Source: SG8-41 sp963802355
GTDB lineage: Bacteria; Pseudomonadota; Gammaproteobacteria; Burkholderiales; SG8-41
DNA length: 64,000 nucleotides
Direction of reading: 5' to 3'
Assembly: GCA_963802355.1 (NCBI GenBank)
Contig: CAWDIV010000012.1
Location: forward strand, 1-64,000
How positions within the stretch are numbered: the stretch's first letter is position 1; each line of letters opens with the position of its first letter. A program made the position numbers and the translations under genes. Shown piece after piece: positions 1-9,080 of this stretch. The notes under the pieces were generated by a model. The model was not told the DNA's origin and ran no database searches. It worked only from the letters and a program-made list of their open reading frames with translations.

Positions 1-258
1 GCGGCGTCCGCTGATCGTGTCGCCCAGGGCCGCAACACATTTCATATCTAGCCGGGGAATGGAGAAGACTGTCGATCATTCACGCTCAAGTCGCGCAGCG
101 CGAGGGAAAAGGGCCAAGGTCGTCCTTGGCCCCCTTTGCGTATAGCCTCTGCGCGGTTCCTGCAAGAGGACAATCTGGCCACGCTGATCTTTCGATCGGC
201 TCGTGCCGGTTACCTGAGCCTTCGGAGATCCGGAAAGTCAACGATCTGTAGAAACGCC

Positions 259-1476
259 ATGGGCCAAGCGAACTGGCAGCGCAATGCGCGGGCGCTGGCT
301 GCGGCCAACCTGCTGATCAACATCGGCTGGAACGCCTCCTTCGCCTTCCTGCCGCTGATCGTCCAGTCGCTGGGCGTGGAGCGCAACCTGGCGTTGTGGG
401 TGGGCGCGATGATGTTCGGCTACTACGGCGTGAGCTGCGTGTTCACGCCGGTCTGGGGCGTGCTCGCCGATCACTACGGGCGCAGGAGCATGGTGCTGCG
501 CGCGGGCTTCGGCATGACCGTGGGCTTCGGTTTGCTCTCGACCATGTCCGATCCCCTGGACTTCCTGATCGTGCTGGTGCTCTCGGGGCTCGCCAACGGC
601 TTCGTGCCTGCGGGCCAGGCGCTGGTGGCAACCTCCACGCCGCGCCAGCATGTCGGCGGCGCGCTCGCGCTCACACAGGCGGGCGGCTCCGCCGGCAACC
701 TGCTCGGCCCGCTGGTCGGCGCAGCGCTGCTCGCATGGCTGCCGACCAGTCCATCGCTGTTCGCCTTTACCGCAGCGATGGTGTGCGCCGCAGCCGTGCT
801 CGCGGTCACGGTAGTGCGCGAGCAGCACCAGCGCCCGGCCCCCGCGTTGCGTATCGATCTGGTCGCCGACGTGCGGCGCCTGTGGATCGTGCCGGAGCTC
901 AAGCTGCTTTACTACCTGCAGGTGCTGTTCGCATTCACGGTGTATGGGGCGACCGTTGTCGTGTCGCTCTACACCATGGAGCTCGTCGCCAGGCAGCCCG
1001 GTTTCGGCGGCTTCACCGTGGCGGGCTGGGTCGCGGCGACCGCCGTGGGCTTTATGCTCGCCGGCATCGTCGTGCTGCCCCTTTGGGGCAGATTGCTCGA
1101 CCGCATGTCGTCAGCTCGCGTGCTCGGCATCCTGCTCGCCGGCGCCTGTCTCACCAGCGTGCTCACACCGCTCGCGCGCGATCCGCTGGAGCTTACCGTG
1201 GCGCGGGTGCTGTTCGCGAGCTTCGTTTCGGGTCTGCCGCCGACCCTGATCCGCATGATCAGGGACCGCGCGCCGCGGGGCATGGAAGCGCGCACGCTCG
1301 CCTACGGCACTTCGATCCAGCAGATGGGCAGCGCCCTGGCGCCGTTGATTGCGGGCGTCCTCGCCCCCTATCTCGGCCTGCACGGTTTCTTTTGGGTGTG
1401 CAGCGCGATGCTGATCGTCGGCTGGGTGCTATGGCGCAAGAGGCGCCGCGCGGACCGCGCACGGGACGACCCGTGA
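259..1476 (+). CDS. MFS transporter
   Basis: A 405-residue integral membrane protein with about twelve hydrophobic segments. The loop after the second or third helix carries the major facilitator motif A (GVLADHYGRRSMVLR), and the second half repeats the pattern (LPLWGRLLDRMSSAR). It probably exports a drug or small metabolite across the inner membrane; the substrate cannot be read from sequence. The reading frame is open from 136, but the extra 41 residues are not membrane-like, so the ATG at 259, just before the first helix, is preferred. It stands alone and converges with the hydrolase downstream. Family confident, substrate unknown. Confidence 0.88.
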   Translation: MGQANWQRNARALAAANLLINIGWNASFAFLPLIVQSLGVERNLALWVGAMMFGYYGVSCVFTPVWGVLADHYGRRSMVLRAGFGMTVGFGLLSTMSDPLDFLIVLVLSGLANGFVPAGQALVATSTPRQHVGGALALTQAGGSAGNLLGPLVGAALLAWLPTSPSLFAFTAAMVCAAAVLAVTVVREQHQRPAPALRIDLVADVRRLWIVPELKLLYYLQVLFAFTVYGATVVVSLYTMELVARQPGFGGFTVAGWVAATAVGFMLAGIVVLPLWGRLLDRMSSARVLGILLAGACLTSVLTPLARDPLELTVARVLFASFVSGLPPTLIRMIRDRAPRGMEARTLAYGTSIQQMGSALAPLIAGVLAPYLGLHGFFWVCSAMLIVGWVLWRKRRRADRARDDP

Positions 1477-1707
1477 GACCAGCGGTGGGGCTAACCCCCG
1501 AAACGCGTCAGTTGAAGCAGGCTTCGCCGAGCAGTTGCTTCTGGTAACGCGCCGGCTGCGGGCTCGATTTTCCCGAGCGATCGGTACGGGCCGCCTGCGG
1601 CCGCTGCCCCGTCAGGTCAGATTCGAACAACGCTCCTTCCTGCCTGCTCAATTGGTGGTCGCCAACCGTCGATGACTCGAGCGCAGGCCCGCAGTGTCTC
1701 TTGAAAT

Positions 1708-2649
1708 TCATGGCTTGCGAAATGAGGCATGAATTTCCTCGATCGTTTGCCTTGGGCTCTGGAGATGCGGATAGTGCCCGAGATTGGAAAGAATACTGAG
1801 TTCTACGTTGGCCCTTTTTGCGAACTCGATTCCCATTTCCTTCTTTATGTAGAAATCCCTCTGACCCCAGATGACTCTAACGGGCGTCTCGAGTCTTGCC
1901 AGGTTGAGTTCGAGATAGTCCTGGTCCCTGGTGAAGTGTGAGTAGTAATGATAAAAGGCGTCCGCCGATGTGATGTTGTTCCGGCTCCATCCTTGAAGCA
2001 TGTCGTCCTTGAATTCCTGGGAGACCTCGAACTGCTCTTCCTTTGACAAGCCTCTTCGAAAAGCCTTTTCCAGGATTTCATCTCGATTCCTGTTCATGCT
2101 CGCCCGAGTTATGTCAGAAGAAGGCCGTGACTTCAGACTTTGCAAATTCTCATGCATGTACTGAGGTCTGTTGAACGGGGCAAAGTCACCAACAATGATT
2201 GTCCTGGCGATGTCCGGTTGCTCCAAAGCCAGAAGAAGTGATGGCAAAGCACCGATATCCGTTGCGTAGATCAGCAGCCTGGAAGTATCAATGCCCGCCT
2301 TCCCTATATATTCCTTCAGGACATGCGCATAGTCTCTTGGCGCGTAGGAAAAACGATCAACAGGCGGTCTTGATGAAAGACCATAGCCCGGCCAGTCAAA
2401 AGCATGGACTTCGTAGTCGCTGGCGAGAACCAGAGAAATATCCTTCCATGCATACAGGGTCTCGGGAAAGCCATGCAGGAAAAGCACGATTCCTTTCGGT
2501 CTCGAATTGCGCACGATCATCCGTCTGAGCTTCATATCGGAATTCAACTCTATGAATCCGATTTCCACTTTGGAGGCTTGCTCGCGAGGATACAGGGCGC
2601 ATCCGGCAAGCATGGAAAGAACGAGCACGATCGTAGAAAACCTGAACAT
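1708..2649 (-). CDS. alpha/beta hydrolase lipoprotein (haloalkane dehalogenase/epoxide hydrolase type)
   Basis: 313 residues. The N-terminus is a lipoprotein signal with lipobox LAGC at residues 14-17, so the mature enzyme should be anchored on the outer face of a membrane. The oxyanion-hole motif is FLHGFPETLYAW. The nucleophile elbow reads YATDIGAL, with Asp rather than Ser, as in epoxide hydrolases and dehalogenases. A late acid (WGQRDF) and His (LGHYPH) complete a triad. The expected role is hydrolysis of an epoxide, halide or small ester in the periplasm. It is followed at 2667 by a small Cys-rich gene on the same strand, which may be co-transcribed. Confidence 0.82.
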   Translation of the reverse strand: MFRFSTIVLVLSMLAGCALYPREQASKVEIGFIELNSDMKLRRMIVRNSRPKGIVLFLHGFPETLYAWKDISLVLASDYEVHAFDWPGYGLSSRPPVDRFSYAPRDYAHVLKEYIGKAGIDTSRLLIYATDIGALPSLLLALEQPDIARTIIVGDFAPFNRPQYMHENLQSLKSRPSSDITRASMNRNRDEILEKAFRRGLSKEEQFEVSQEFKDDMLQGWSRNNITSADAFYHYYSHFTRDQDYLELNLARLETPVRVIWGQRDFYIKKEMGIEFAKRANVELSILSNLGHYPHLQSPRQTIEEIHASFRKP

Positions 2650-2666
2650 GTAAGTAGGTCCTTAAA

Positions 2667-2876
2667 TCAGAGACCATCCGACGGGTCGCGCCACCAATCG
2701 TAGCAACTCAACCCGCAAAAATACGCCACATAGTCGGACCCCTCCCGCCAGAGAACCACGGACCAGGGGATCTCGCGCTGGCAAACGCCGCAAGGGATAC
2801 AGGAAGCGGGCTCGCGCCCGCCGTGGCTGGATTCGCTTGGCAGACTCAGAGGCTGCAGAGCGGTGCGCTTGTCCAC
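2667..2876 (-). CDS. DUF3330-like small zinc-binding protein
   Basis: 69 residues with two cysteine pairs (CGVCQREIP and CGLSCYDWW) about 27 residues apart, a treble-clef or zinc-ribbon layout. The core resembles DUF3330 proteins, best known as small accompaniments of mercury-resistance transposons, but no mer gene or transposase lies nearby. It sits 17 bp upstream of the lipoprotein hydrolase on the same strand. Function unknown; the zinc site is inferred from cysteine spacing. Confidence 0.6.
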   Translation of the reverse strand: MDKRTALQPLSLPSESSHGGREPASCIPCGVCQREIPWSVVLWREGSDYVAYFCGLSCYDWWRDPSDGL

Positions 2877-2912
2877 TTCGACACTCCTGGCCGGGACATC
2901 AACGCTTGATTC

Positions 2913-3197
2913 CTATTTCAGCGTCTTGAGGTAATCGACGATCTCAGCGCGCTGCTTCGGGTCAGAGATGCCGCCGAAGGACATGGTGCTTCCAGGGATC
3001 GCCTTCTGCGGCTCGGCGACGAAGGCATCGAGCGACTTCTCATCCCGCATCGCGCGGCTATAAGCGAAACCCGCGAGCGCGCCGGCCTTTCGGCCATAGA
3101 CCCCTTTCACACTTGGGCCGAGGCTCGTGCCGCCATCCGTGGTATGGCAGGCGGCGGCTCGGCGGGCATTAGTTTCGCTGCGGCTCATGGTTGTCAT
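2913..3197 (-). pseudogene. class I cytochrome c, truncated, haem motif damaged
   Basis: 94 residues matching a small soluble cytochrome c: ACHTTDGG...GPSVKGVYGRKAG, the axial Met region (MSFGGI) and the C-terminal helix (EIVDYLKTLK). Two things are wrong. There is no signal peptide, so the protein could not reach the periplasm for haem attachment. The haem motif reads AAACH where CxxCH is expected, the first Cys codon being GCC. The N-terminus before AAACH appears replaced by unrelated sequence. Most likely a 5'-truncated relic. Confidence 0.7.
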
Positions 3198-3275
3198 CCT
3201 TCACGATGCACATTTACAGGACGCACTGTCGCGCTGTAGGGTGCCAGGAGCATGCCTTTGCATGAGTTCTCGAGG

Positions 3276-3350
3276 TCATCGGACAAGATTCGGACTCACC
3301 TGCCAACGAATGATCTCGACCGCTTCGGCATGCCCGGGATGGAGGTTTGT
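3276..3350 (-). pseudogene. msrA internal fragment
   Basis: A short open stretch encodes NLHPGHAEAVEI, which matches the strongly conserved HPGHAEAVEI segment of the intact MsrA at 6392-6913. No other part of the gene is present, so this is a displaced fragment, perhaps from rearrangement with that locus. It lies in the gap upstream of the cytochrome c relic. Supported only by this short match. Confidence 0.5.
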
Positions 3351-3465
3351 GATGCGCTTCGTCTGAGACTGCAGATATAGGACAGGAAAGAGCAACCCTC
3401 AACCGCCGCAAACCACAGGAGATAACACTCCGTGATGAAATAAGTTCACGGCACACCTGCTGCCA

Positions 3466-3956
3466 TCAGTGGTACGCGTGAACCACTGCGTGACCCTGAC
3501 CGCGTGCAATGAGCCAGCGGTTTACGGGAAATGCAGCCACACCGGCAAATATGAGTGCGACGGTAAGGCTGCCCCAGAAGAGTAGCGTTGTGAGCCCGGC
3601 ATCCATCGCCCCGGGGATAATCAGCATGATGAGGTTATCGACAATTTCCATGATAGTGATCGACGCGCTGTCCGATGCAAGCGCGAGCTTCAGTGCTTTG
3701 CGAAGAGCTATGCCATGCCGCAGCAAGGGGACCATGGTGAGGGCATAGCCGAAAGCAAAGGCGAGTACACGACGGCGAGCGCAATGGTGGATACGTTCCC
3801 CCAATCGAGCGCCGTGCCGATGACCATGCCCAGCACTTCACCGATGGCGCATCCGGTCAAACAATGGACGGTCGCACTCAATGCAACACGATTAAGTCCG
3901 CCTTTGCCATGCGCGGCATGTTTTGTGTCCGGGTGATGATGCTCGTGGCCATGCAT
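3466..3956 (-). CDS. DUF4396 membrane protein, frameshifted
   Basis: The N-terminal part starts at 3956 with a His-rich leader (MHGHEHHHPDTKH), then HCLTGCAIGEVLGMVIG and a helix. The C-terminal part (FGYALTMVPLLRHG, MEIVDNLIMLIIPGAMDAG, FPVNRWLIARGQGHAVVH) continues one frame away. The switch lies near 3755-3767. Together they give a normal-length DUF4396 protein with four membrane segments. His-rich ends suggest metal handling, but the function is unknown. Either a single indel error or a recent mutation. Confidence 0.65.
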
Positions 3957-3964
3957 ATGGGTGG

Positions 3965-4237
3965 CTAGGCCCGCTCACCGTTTCGCGTGGTCCGTAACGA
4001 CGAAGTCGCGCGGAACACGCGCACCGCAGCGGTAACCGCGTCGGCCGCCTCGGCGCCTTTCCCGACAGCATAGGCACCGATCTTCTCGCCCGAGGCAGGG
4101 TCGATGCTGTCGCGATGGTCGGCAGAGTCACGCCACTGCCCGTCGATCCAGTGCCGGGCGACCGGGGTCGCCCTCACGGCCGCGAGCGCCCGCGAAGCCG
4201 CGAGCAGCTGCCCGATCTGCGTAGTTGTGTTCATCAC
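3965..4237 (-). pseudogene. aldehyde dehydrogenase, N-terminal fragment
   Basis: About 90 residues match the start of an NAD-dependent aldehyde dehydrogenase (HWIDGQWRDS, DPASGEKIGAYAVG, AADAVTAAVRVF). The normal enzyme is about 480-500 residues; the cofactor fold and catalytic Cys are absent and DUF4396 follows directly. A C-terminal aldehyde dehydrogenase fragment lies at 15309-15613, but nothing shows the two were once one gene. Confidence 0.7.
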
Positions 4238-4296
4238 GATTTGCTCTCCTTCATGAAGTGTCCTGATGCGGCGGTGCTATCAATCAGCCGCAGCGC

Positions 4297-5261
4297 TCAT
4301 AACCAGTGCAACGTCTTGAATCGAATATACAAGGCCAGACAGATTGCCAGCATCACTGCCATCCGGGGACTACGACGGGATATCCATAAAGTTCCTGCAG
4401 CCCGCCCATATTCGCAGAGTTCATGCTGTATACGCTGGCGATCGCCGCGGGCACGCCCAATATCGCCGCCCAGGCGGCAAGCTGGCGCGTCGTGATGCCT
4501 TGGCGTTGCTGTTCGAGCAGGTTGCTTGCCTCGAAAACCGCTCGAATGACCTCGACCAGGCCGCGAGTCATCGTATCGAGGCGTACGAGGCGGTCGTGCA
4601 CGTCGCGAAAATAGGGCTTGGCCTCTGCGCCGATGCAAGGCACCTCCAAATTCGCCAGCTTGCCGCAGACGTCCGCCATCCTGGTGAGCACGTGCTGCAG
4701 ATGAATCGCCTCGCGCCTGAGTCGAAATAGGCGGGTAATCTCGTCGCGGTCGAGGAACGAATCCAGAAGATGCTGTTCCAGCGAAAGCACCTCATCCTCG
4801 ACCATCTCTACGACGGGGAAATAGCCGTTGACGACAAAATCCGTGATGGCGTGCAGAATGAAGTCCGGCCGGAGCCGGGATCCGCTCCGAAGCTGTTCGT
4901 GAGCATGGACCTGCGCGGCGTTGTCGCCATGGCGTACCGTGATGATGTGCTGCCGGCTTAGGAATGCGTTGATTCCCGCGTACTTGATCTCATCGCGTTC
5001 CAGGCGTGCCATCTTCAGCACCACGAAAATCTGGTCATCGTAGACGTGGACTTTCGGCACTGGCACCGGGCTCATCGATTCCTTCACGGCCAGGCTATGC
5101 AGCCCGAACCGTTCCTGCAGGACGGCGAAGTCGCTATCGACCGGATCGAGCGCCTCGATCCAGATAATCGCCGATTCGTCGTACTGCGGCATGCTTGCGT
5201 CGAGCGCCGGGCGATCGATCACCTCGCCGTCGCGGAAGATCGCCGCTGTTACTTTGCCCAT
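4297..5261 (-). CDS. CorA family Mg2+/divalent cation transporter, frameshifted at C-terminus
   Basis: A cytoplasmic domain of about 240 residues (start MGKVTAAIF at 5261) leads through the long stalk helix into TM1 (ILGVPAAIASVY). The signature loop reads YSMN where CorA proteins carry YGMN. The loop continues to YGYPVVVPG, where the frame is lost near 4366 by a missing base. TM2 and the basic tail (MAVMLAICLALYIRFK) resume one frame over and stop at 4297. Expected role: pentameric inner-membrane channel for Mg2+ or a related ion. The Gly-to-Ser change is in the selectivity motif and is unusual. Confidence 0.8.
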
Positions 5262-5356
5262 AGGTCCGAGCCCGTCCCTAGCGTGCCGTCTGAGCTGCAG
5301 CGGCGCCGTGCGCGCCTTTCCAGCCAACGTCTATGATCCTGGCATCGTAAGCGTGC

Positions 5357-6017
5357 TCACGAGGGCAACTGCTTCCCGCCGTGCTCCGCAACGATGTACC
5401 TCGGCGTACCAGTCCGGCCAGTCCGGACTGTGGTGCTCGCCGGTTCGCTTCTCGTGCTCGCCGTGCGCGGCCGCCGCGCGCCGCAGCGCGGCCGCGAGCT
5501 CGCTCGACGAGCTGAATGCCGTCTCGCTGGCGTCCACGCGGCCCGGCAATCGCGCGGTGATCTCCTGGAGCAGCCAGCGGTTGCCGTCCGGATCGCTGAA
5601 TGTGGCAAACGAGCTGTAACTGCGCCGCTGCGGATGGGGACCGCTGAGAGGCGGCTTTCCCGGACCGGCGCGGTGGAATACTTCGCTCACCTCTACACCT
5701 CGAGCGGTGAGACCGGCGCGGGCTGCCTCGATGTCGGACACGATAAGAAAGAATCCCTCGGCCGTGCCTGGAACGGCCGACGTTACTCCCTTCCCAAAGT
5801 GGATCGAGCACTGCGAGCCTGGCGGCGTCAATTGCACGCCCCGAAACTCATCACCGACGACGAAGTCGGCGTCGACCCTCCAGCCCAGGCTGCTGTAGAA
5901 GTGCTTGGCTCGATCGACATCTGCGACGGATATGACGACCACCTCGAGCTTCATGTCGACTGTCCGCGCCCTTGCAGTCTCGCTTGCAGCTTTGCTGTGC
6001 AGCTCAGTAGTAGTCAT
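5357..6017 (-). CDS. VOC (glyoxalase/bleomycin resistance) family protein, frameshifted near 3' end
   Basis: The start at 6017 is MTTTELHSKAA. The VOC fold begins at LEVVVISVADVDRAKHFY and ends at DPDGNRWLLQEI, with FSDPDGN as the usual metal-side motif. A C-terminal extension ends DWPDWYAE; one extra base at about 5397 then shifts the frame, and the corrected frame gives YIVAEHGGKQLPS and a stop at 5357. VOC proteins act on small electrophiles or sequester them; the substrate is not predictable. Its start lies about 40 bp from the terminal-repeat element at 6056-6387. Confidence 0.8.
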
Positions 6018-6055
6018 GGCTTCTCCTTTGAGTTGGGTACCGTGCCCCTGGTCAG

Positions 6056-6387
6056 AACCTATTTCATATAAAGGCGCGTGATGCGTTGTGGCCAGGACGG
6101 ACCGTATGCAAGGCGCCCGACGAAGGCCGGCCAGCCTGTCGATATGGTCGAGGAGGGCAACGCAGCAGAGGACCGTCCTGGCCGCAACCCGGAGGGACGG
6201 GGCGCCGCACGCCCGCGTTGTGGCGGTTTCGTCGCCCTTGGCGAGTAGAGCGAGGACGAATGCCTGCTCAGGGGCGCATCTCTTTGTCGGGAGCCCTCGC
6301 AATATCGACATATTGCTTCGGGCTCTCCTCCTCGAACTGCATCCCACATCGCCTCCGTCGCACACGTGCCTATATATGAAGTAGGTT
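6056..6387. mobile_element. 332-bp element with imperfect 25-bp terminal inverted repeats (MITE-like)
   Basis: The left end, 6056-6080, begins AACCTATTTCATATAAAGG. The right end, 6363-6387, is its reverse complement with 22 of 25 positions matching. The ends are A+T-rich against a GC-rich core. No transposase is recognisable inside, and no clear target-site duplication is visible (left flank TCAG, right flank CTAG). It fills the gap between the VOC gene and msrA and may supply an outward promoter. The structure is seen; mobility is inference. Confidence 0.5.
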
Positions 6388-6391
6388 CTAG

Positions 6392-6913
6392 TCACACTTC
6401 CGATCGCGCGTTGCTCTTGCGAACGGGCAACTTCCAGTGAGGCCGGACGAAGTGGCAGGTGTAGCCGCCAGGATTCAGCAGCAGGTAATCCTGATGCTCC
6501 GGTTCGGCCTCCCAGAAATCGCCGGCCGGAACCACCTCGGTGACCGCCTTGCTGGGCCACAGGCCTGAAGCATCCACGTCGGCGATGGTGTCCTCGGCAA
6601 TGCGCTTCTGCTCCTCGCTGGTATAGAAGATCGCCGATCGATAGCTGGTCCCGACGTCGTTGCCCTGGCGATTGCGTGTGCTGGGGTCGTGGATCTGGAA
6701 GAAGAACTCGAGAATCTGTCGATAGCTGATGCGGGTGGAATCGAAGATGATCTCAACTGCTTCGGCGTGCCCGGGATGATTGCGATAGGTCGCATGCGAG
6801 TTGGTGCCGCCGGTGTATCCGACCCGGGTCGACAGAACGCCGTCCCAGCGGCGAATGAGATCCTGGACGCCCCAGAAGCAGCCTCCGGCAAGAACAGCGC
6901 GCTCCTGGTTCAT
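6392..6913 (-). CDS. msrA: peptide-methionine (S)-S-oxide reductase
   Basis: 173 residues from the ATG at 6913. The catalytic motif GGCFWG is at residues 10-15, and the conserved YRNHPGHAEAVEI, FFFQIHDPST and GNDVGTSYRSAIFY blocks are all present. It reduces the S-epimer of methionine sulfoxide in damaged proteins using thioredoxin. The start overlaps the stop of msrB by four bases, so the two are translated as one unit. The usual C-terminal resolving cysteines are not obvious. Confidence 0.95.
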   Translation of the reverse strand: MNQERAVLAGGCFWGVQDLIRRWDGVLSTRVGYTGGTNSHATYRNHPGHAEAVEIIFDSTRISYRQILEFFFQIHDPSTRNRQGNDVGTSYRSAIFYTSEEQKRIAEDTIADVDASGLWPSKAVTEVVPAGDFWEAEPEHQDYLLLNPGGYTCHFVRPHWKLPVRKSNARSEV

Positions 6914-7359
6914 CGGGAATCCTCCACCTGGTTCAGGTAGGCCGCATAACCCTCGGCCTCCATATCGTCGCGGTGGATGAATCGCAGCGCGGCCGAGTTG
7001 ATGCAATAGCGCAAGCCGCCGCGATCCCGCGGCCCGTCGGGGAATACGTGACCGAGATGGCTGTCGCCGTGCGTTGAGCGCACCTCGGTGCGCGTCATGC
7101 CGTGCGTCGTGTCCCGGACTTCGTTGACATTGGCAGGATCGATGGGCCGGGTGAAGCTCGGCCAGCCCGAGCCGGAGTCGAACTTCTCCGACGACGCGAA
7201 CAGCGGCTCGCCCGATACCACATCGACGTAGATGCCCGGTTCCTCGTTGTGCAGATACTCACCGGTTCCCCGGATCTCAGTGCCGTTCTGTTGGGTTACG
7301 CGATGCTGCTCTGGAGACAATCTTGAGATCGCCTCGCGGTCCTTGCTGAAATTAAGCAT
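6910..7359 (-). CDS. msrB: peptide-methionine (R)-S-oxide reductase
   Basis: 149 residues from the ATG at 7359. The core reads FASSEKFDSGSGWPSF, THGDSHLGHVFPDGP and the catalytic RYCINSAALRF. The two zinc-binding CxxC pairs of many MsrB proteins are absent, placing this in the zinc-free subgroup. It repairs the R-epimer of methionine sulfoxide and forms an operon with msrA through a four-base overlap. Confidence 0.95.
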   Translation of the reverse strand: MLNFSKDREAISRLSPEQHRVTQQNGTEIRGTGEYLHNEEPGIYVDVVSGEPLFASSEKFDSGSGWPSFTRPIDPANVNEVRDTTHGMTRTEVRSTHGDSHLGHVFPDGPRDRGGLRYCINSAALRFIHRDDMEAEGYAAYLNQVEDSR

Positions 7360-7391
7360 TGTCTTCCTCTCGTGCCGGTTGTGTATGGGGC

Positions 7392-7966
7392 CTATGCGGC
7401 CTTGGCTCTGACATCTGACCGCAGACTTCTGAGGGCGCCGGACCAGGCAATGACCTGGTCGAGCGTGGAGTGCAACTCCGCTTCGTGGCGCCGATCGGGC
7501 CGGAAGACCGAGAAATTCTCGAAGTCGGTGAAGAGCGAGAGAGTCACCTGCGGGGTCACATCGGCGACCATCAGGTTGCCCATCACGAGGCGCAGGTGTT
7601 CGACGGCTCGCGCCCCGCCGACGGCGCCATAGCTCACGAACCCGGCCGCCTTGTGGTGCCACTCGGCGTAGAGATAATCGATGGCATTCTTTAGAGCAGC
7701 GGAAATGCCGTGGTTGTATTCGGGCGTTACGAACAAGACCCGTCGAAGGACGCGATTTTTGCGGCCCACCGGTTCGTATGCTCACGGCTGTAGTGGCCCA
7801 GAGCCGGCGCAAGCGGCTCATCGAGCAGCGGCAGCTGGTAGTCCGCGATGTCGACCAGCTCGAAGCTCGCGTCGCGGCGCGTGGCCGCAAGGTCGAACAC
7901 CCAGCGCGCTACGGCGATGTTGTTGCGACCGGGACGGGTGCTTCCTGTGACGATGGCGATTCTCAT
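7392..7966 (-). CDS. NADPH-dependent FMN reductase family protein, frameshifted
   Basis: The start at 7966 reads MRIAIVTGSTRPGRNN, the FMN-phosphate loop of flavodoxin-like reductases. The second half holds VTPEYNHGISAALKNAIDYL, the classic signature around the flavin, and continues to 7392. The two halves are in different frames, with a break near 7735-7750. Combined length is normal for the family (about 190 residues). It likely reduces free FMN, quinones or azo compounds in the cytoplasm. It lies directly upstream of msrB on the same strand. Confidence 0.8.
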
Positions 7967-8106
7967 TCGGGCTCCCCTGCATGTGTAGTCTACTTCGATA
8001 ACACTATTAAACCTGTCAGCGTCGTCCCCAAGATGGCATCGGGACTATCCGGTGTTGCAAACGACAAGATCGTGTGCCACGCGTCTCGTGCTGGACCGCT
8101 CGCTCG

Positions 8107-8400
8107 TCATCCATACATCAGGGCGCCCACGACGATGGCGCCGTTCAGCACCATCCACCCGATACACGGCAAGTAGATGTTCTTGTCGCGCTGCCGGAGA
8201 CCGAACCAGAACCAGATGACCGCGGAGAAGCAGTACGCACCCCACGACAGTATCGACACGCCGGCGGCCTGCTGATTCGCCCAAATCGTCCACACCTGTG
8301 GAACGGTCATCAGAAGAGTGAAGATCGACATGCCGCCAAGGAAACCGCGCAGCATCCTGTCCCTTTGCGTGTCGGTTGATGAGGTTGACTCGGTTGCCAT
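8107..8400 (-). CDS. SemiSWEET/PQ-loop family transporter
   Basis: 97 residues with three hydrophobic segments and the PQ-loop dipeptide in TVPQVWTIW, the hallmark of SemiSWEET half-transporters, which dimerise to move sugars. A good ribosome site (AAGGAGA) sits just ahead of the ATG at 8400, which is preferred over an upstream ATG at 8457 that would overlap the acetyltransferase. The sugar specificity is a family inference. Confidence 0.8.
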   Translation of the reverse strand: MATESTSSTDTQRDRMLRGFLGGMSIFTLLMTVPQVWTIWANQQAAGVSILSWGAYCFSAVIWFWFGLRQRDKNIYLPCIGWMVLNGAIVVGALMYG

Positions 8401-8435
8401 TGAAGTCTCCTTCGATGCGGCAGCAGCGGCCGGCT

Positions 8436-9065
8436 TCACCGTCGCCGGCTCCGCCATCCTGAGGACTGTTCAAGACCAGCGGCACCATCGTCGATGGCGG
8501 CCACCGCCGTAGGCGCGCATGCAGGAAGATCAAGCGTCAAGTTCGTGATCGTCGCCGATCCACGATCAATCGCAAGTTTGAAACCCAGCTTGCGACCGAG
8601 TGCCAGCATCCCGCGATTCATCGACAACGTCGTACCGACCAGTCGTCGCACGCCATTGCTCCTCGCTGCGGCCACCAGGCTCATGAGGAGCTTGGTGCCC
8701 AATCCCCGTCCCTGCCACTCGTCGCTGAGCACGATCGCGAACTCCGCGTCGCCGGACGACGATTCCTTGACGTAGCGGGCCACACCGATCTGGCGTTCCC
8801 GGCCCTCGACCGGCGTGGTAGCGATCAGCGCCAGCTCGCGCTCGCGGTCGATGTCGGTGAACCGCACGAGCTCCTCGAGCGAGGGGCGCCTGGCGGACAT
8901 CAATCGCTGGTACCCGGTGTGCGTCGAAAGACCGTTCACGAACTCCTGCTCGAGTGCCAAGTCCTCCGCGCGGATGGGGCGGATGGTAATAACGTTACCG
9001 TCGTCAGCCACCCACGTTTCGTGTCGATGGGCAGACGGGGCCGAGTGCGGCATCGGTGGAACCAT
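8436..9065 (-). CDS. GNAT family N-acetyltransferase
   Basis: 209 residues. After a short leader the acetyltransferase fold begins at VITIRPIRAEDLALEQEF. The acetyl-CoA pyrophosphate-binding motif is DEWQGRGLGTKLL, followed by the helix MSLVAAARSNGVRRLVG. The arrangement resembles GNAT domains found alone or fused in protein-lysine acetyltransferases. The substrate cannot be told. It is upstream of the SemiSWEET gene on the same strand. Confidence 0.85.
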   Translation of the reverse strand: MVPPMPHSAPSAHRHETWVADDGNVITIRPIRAEDLALEQEFVNGLSTHTGYQRLMSARRPSLEELVRFTDIDRERELALIATTPVEGRERQIGVARYVKESSSGDAEFAIVLSDEWQGRGLGTKLLMSLVAAARSNGVRRLVGTTLSMNRGMLALGRKLGFKLAIDRGSATITNLTLDLPACAPTAVAAIDDGAAGLEQSSGWRSRRR

Positions 9066-9080
9066 TGCGATATCGCCATG

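Noticed and set aside
1..51. Short open frame running in from the window edge and ending TAG at 49
   Set aside because: Only 16 codons are visible; not enough to claim a gene.
1508..1711. 67-residue frame on the - strand after the MFS gene
   Set aside because: Hydrophilic, no ribosome site, no recognisable motif.
2667..3197. Mercury-resistance remnant suggested by the DUF3330-like gene
   Set aside because: No merR, merT, merP, merA or transposon end is nearby; the small gene alone is not evidence of a mer operon.
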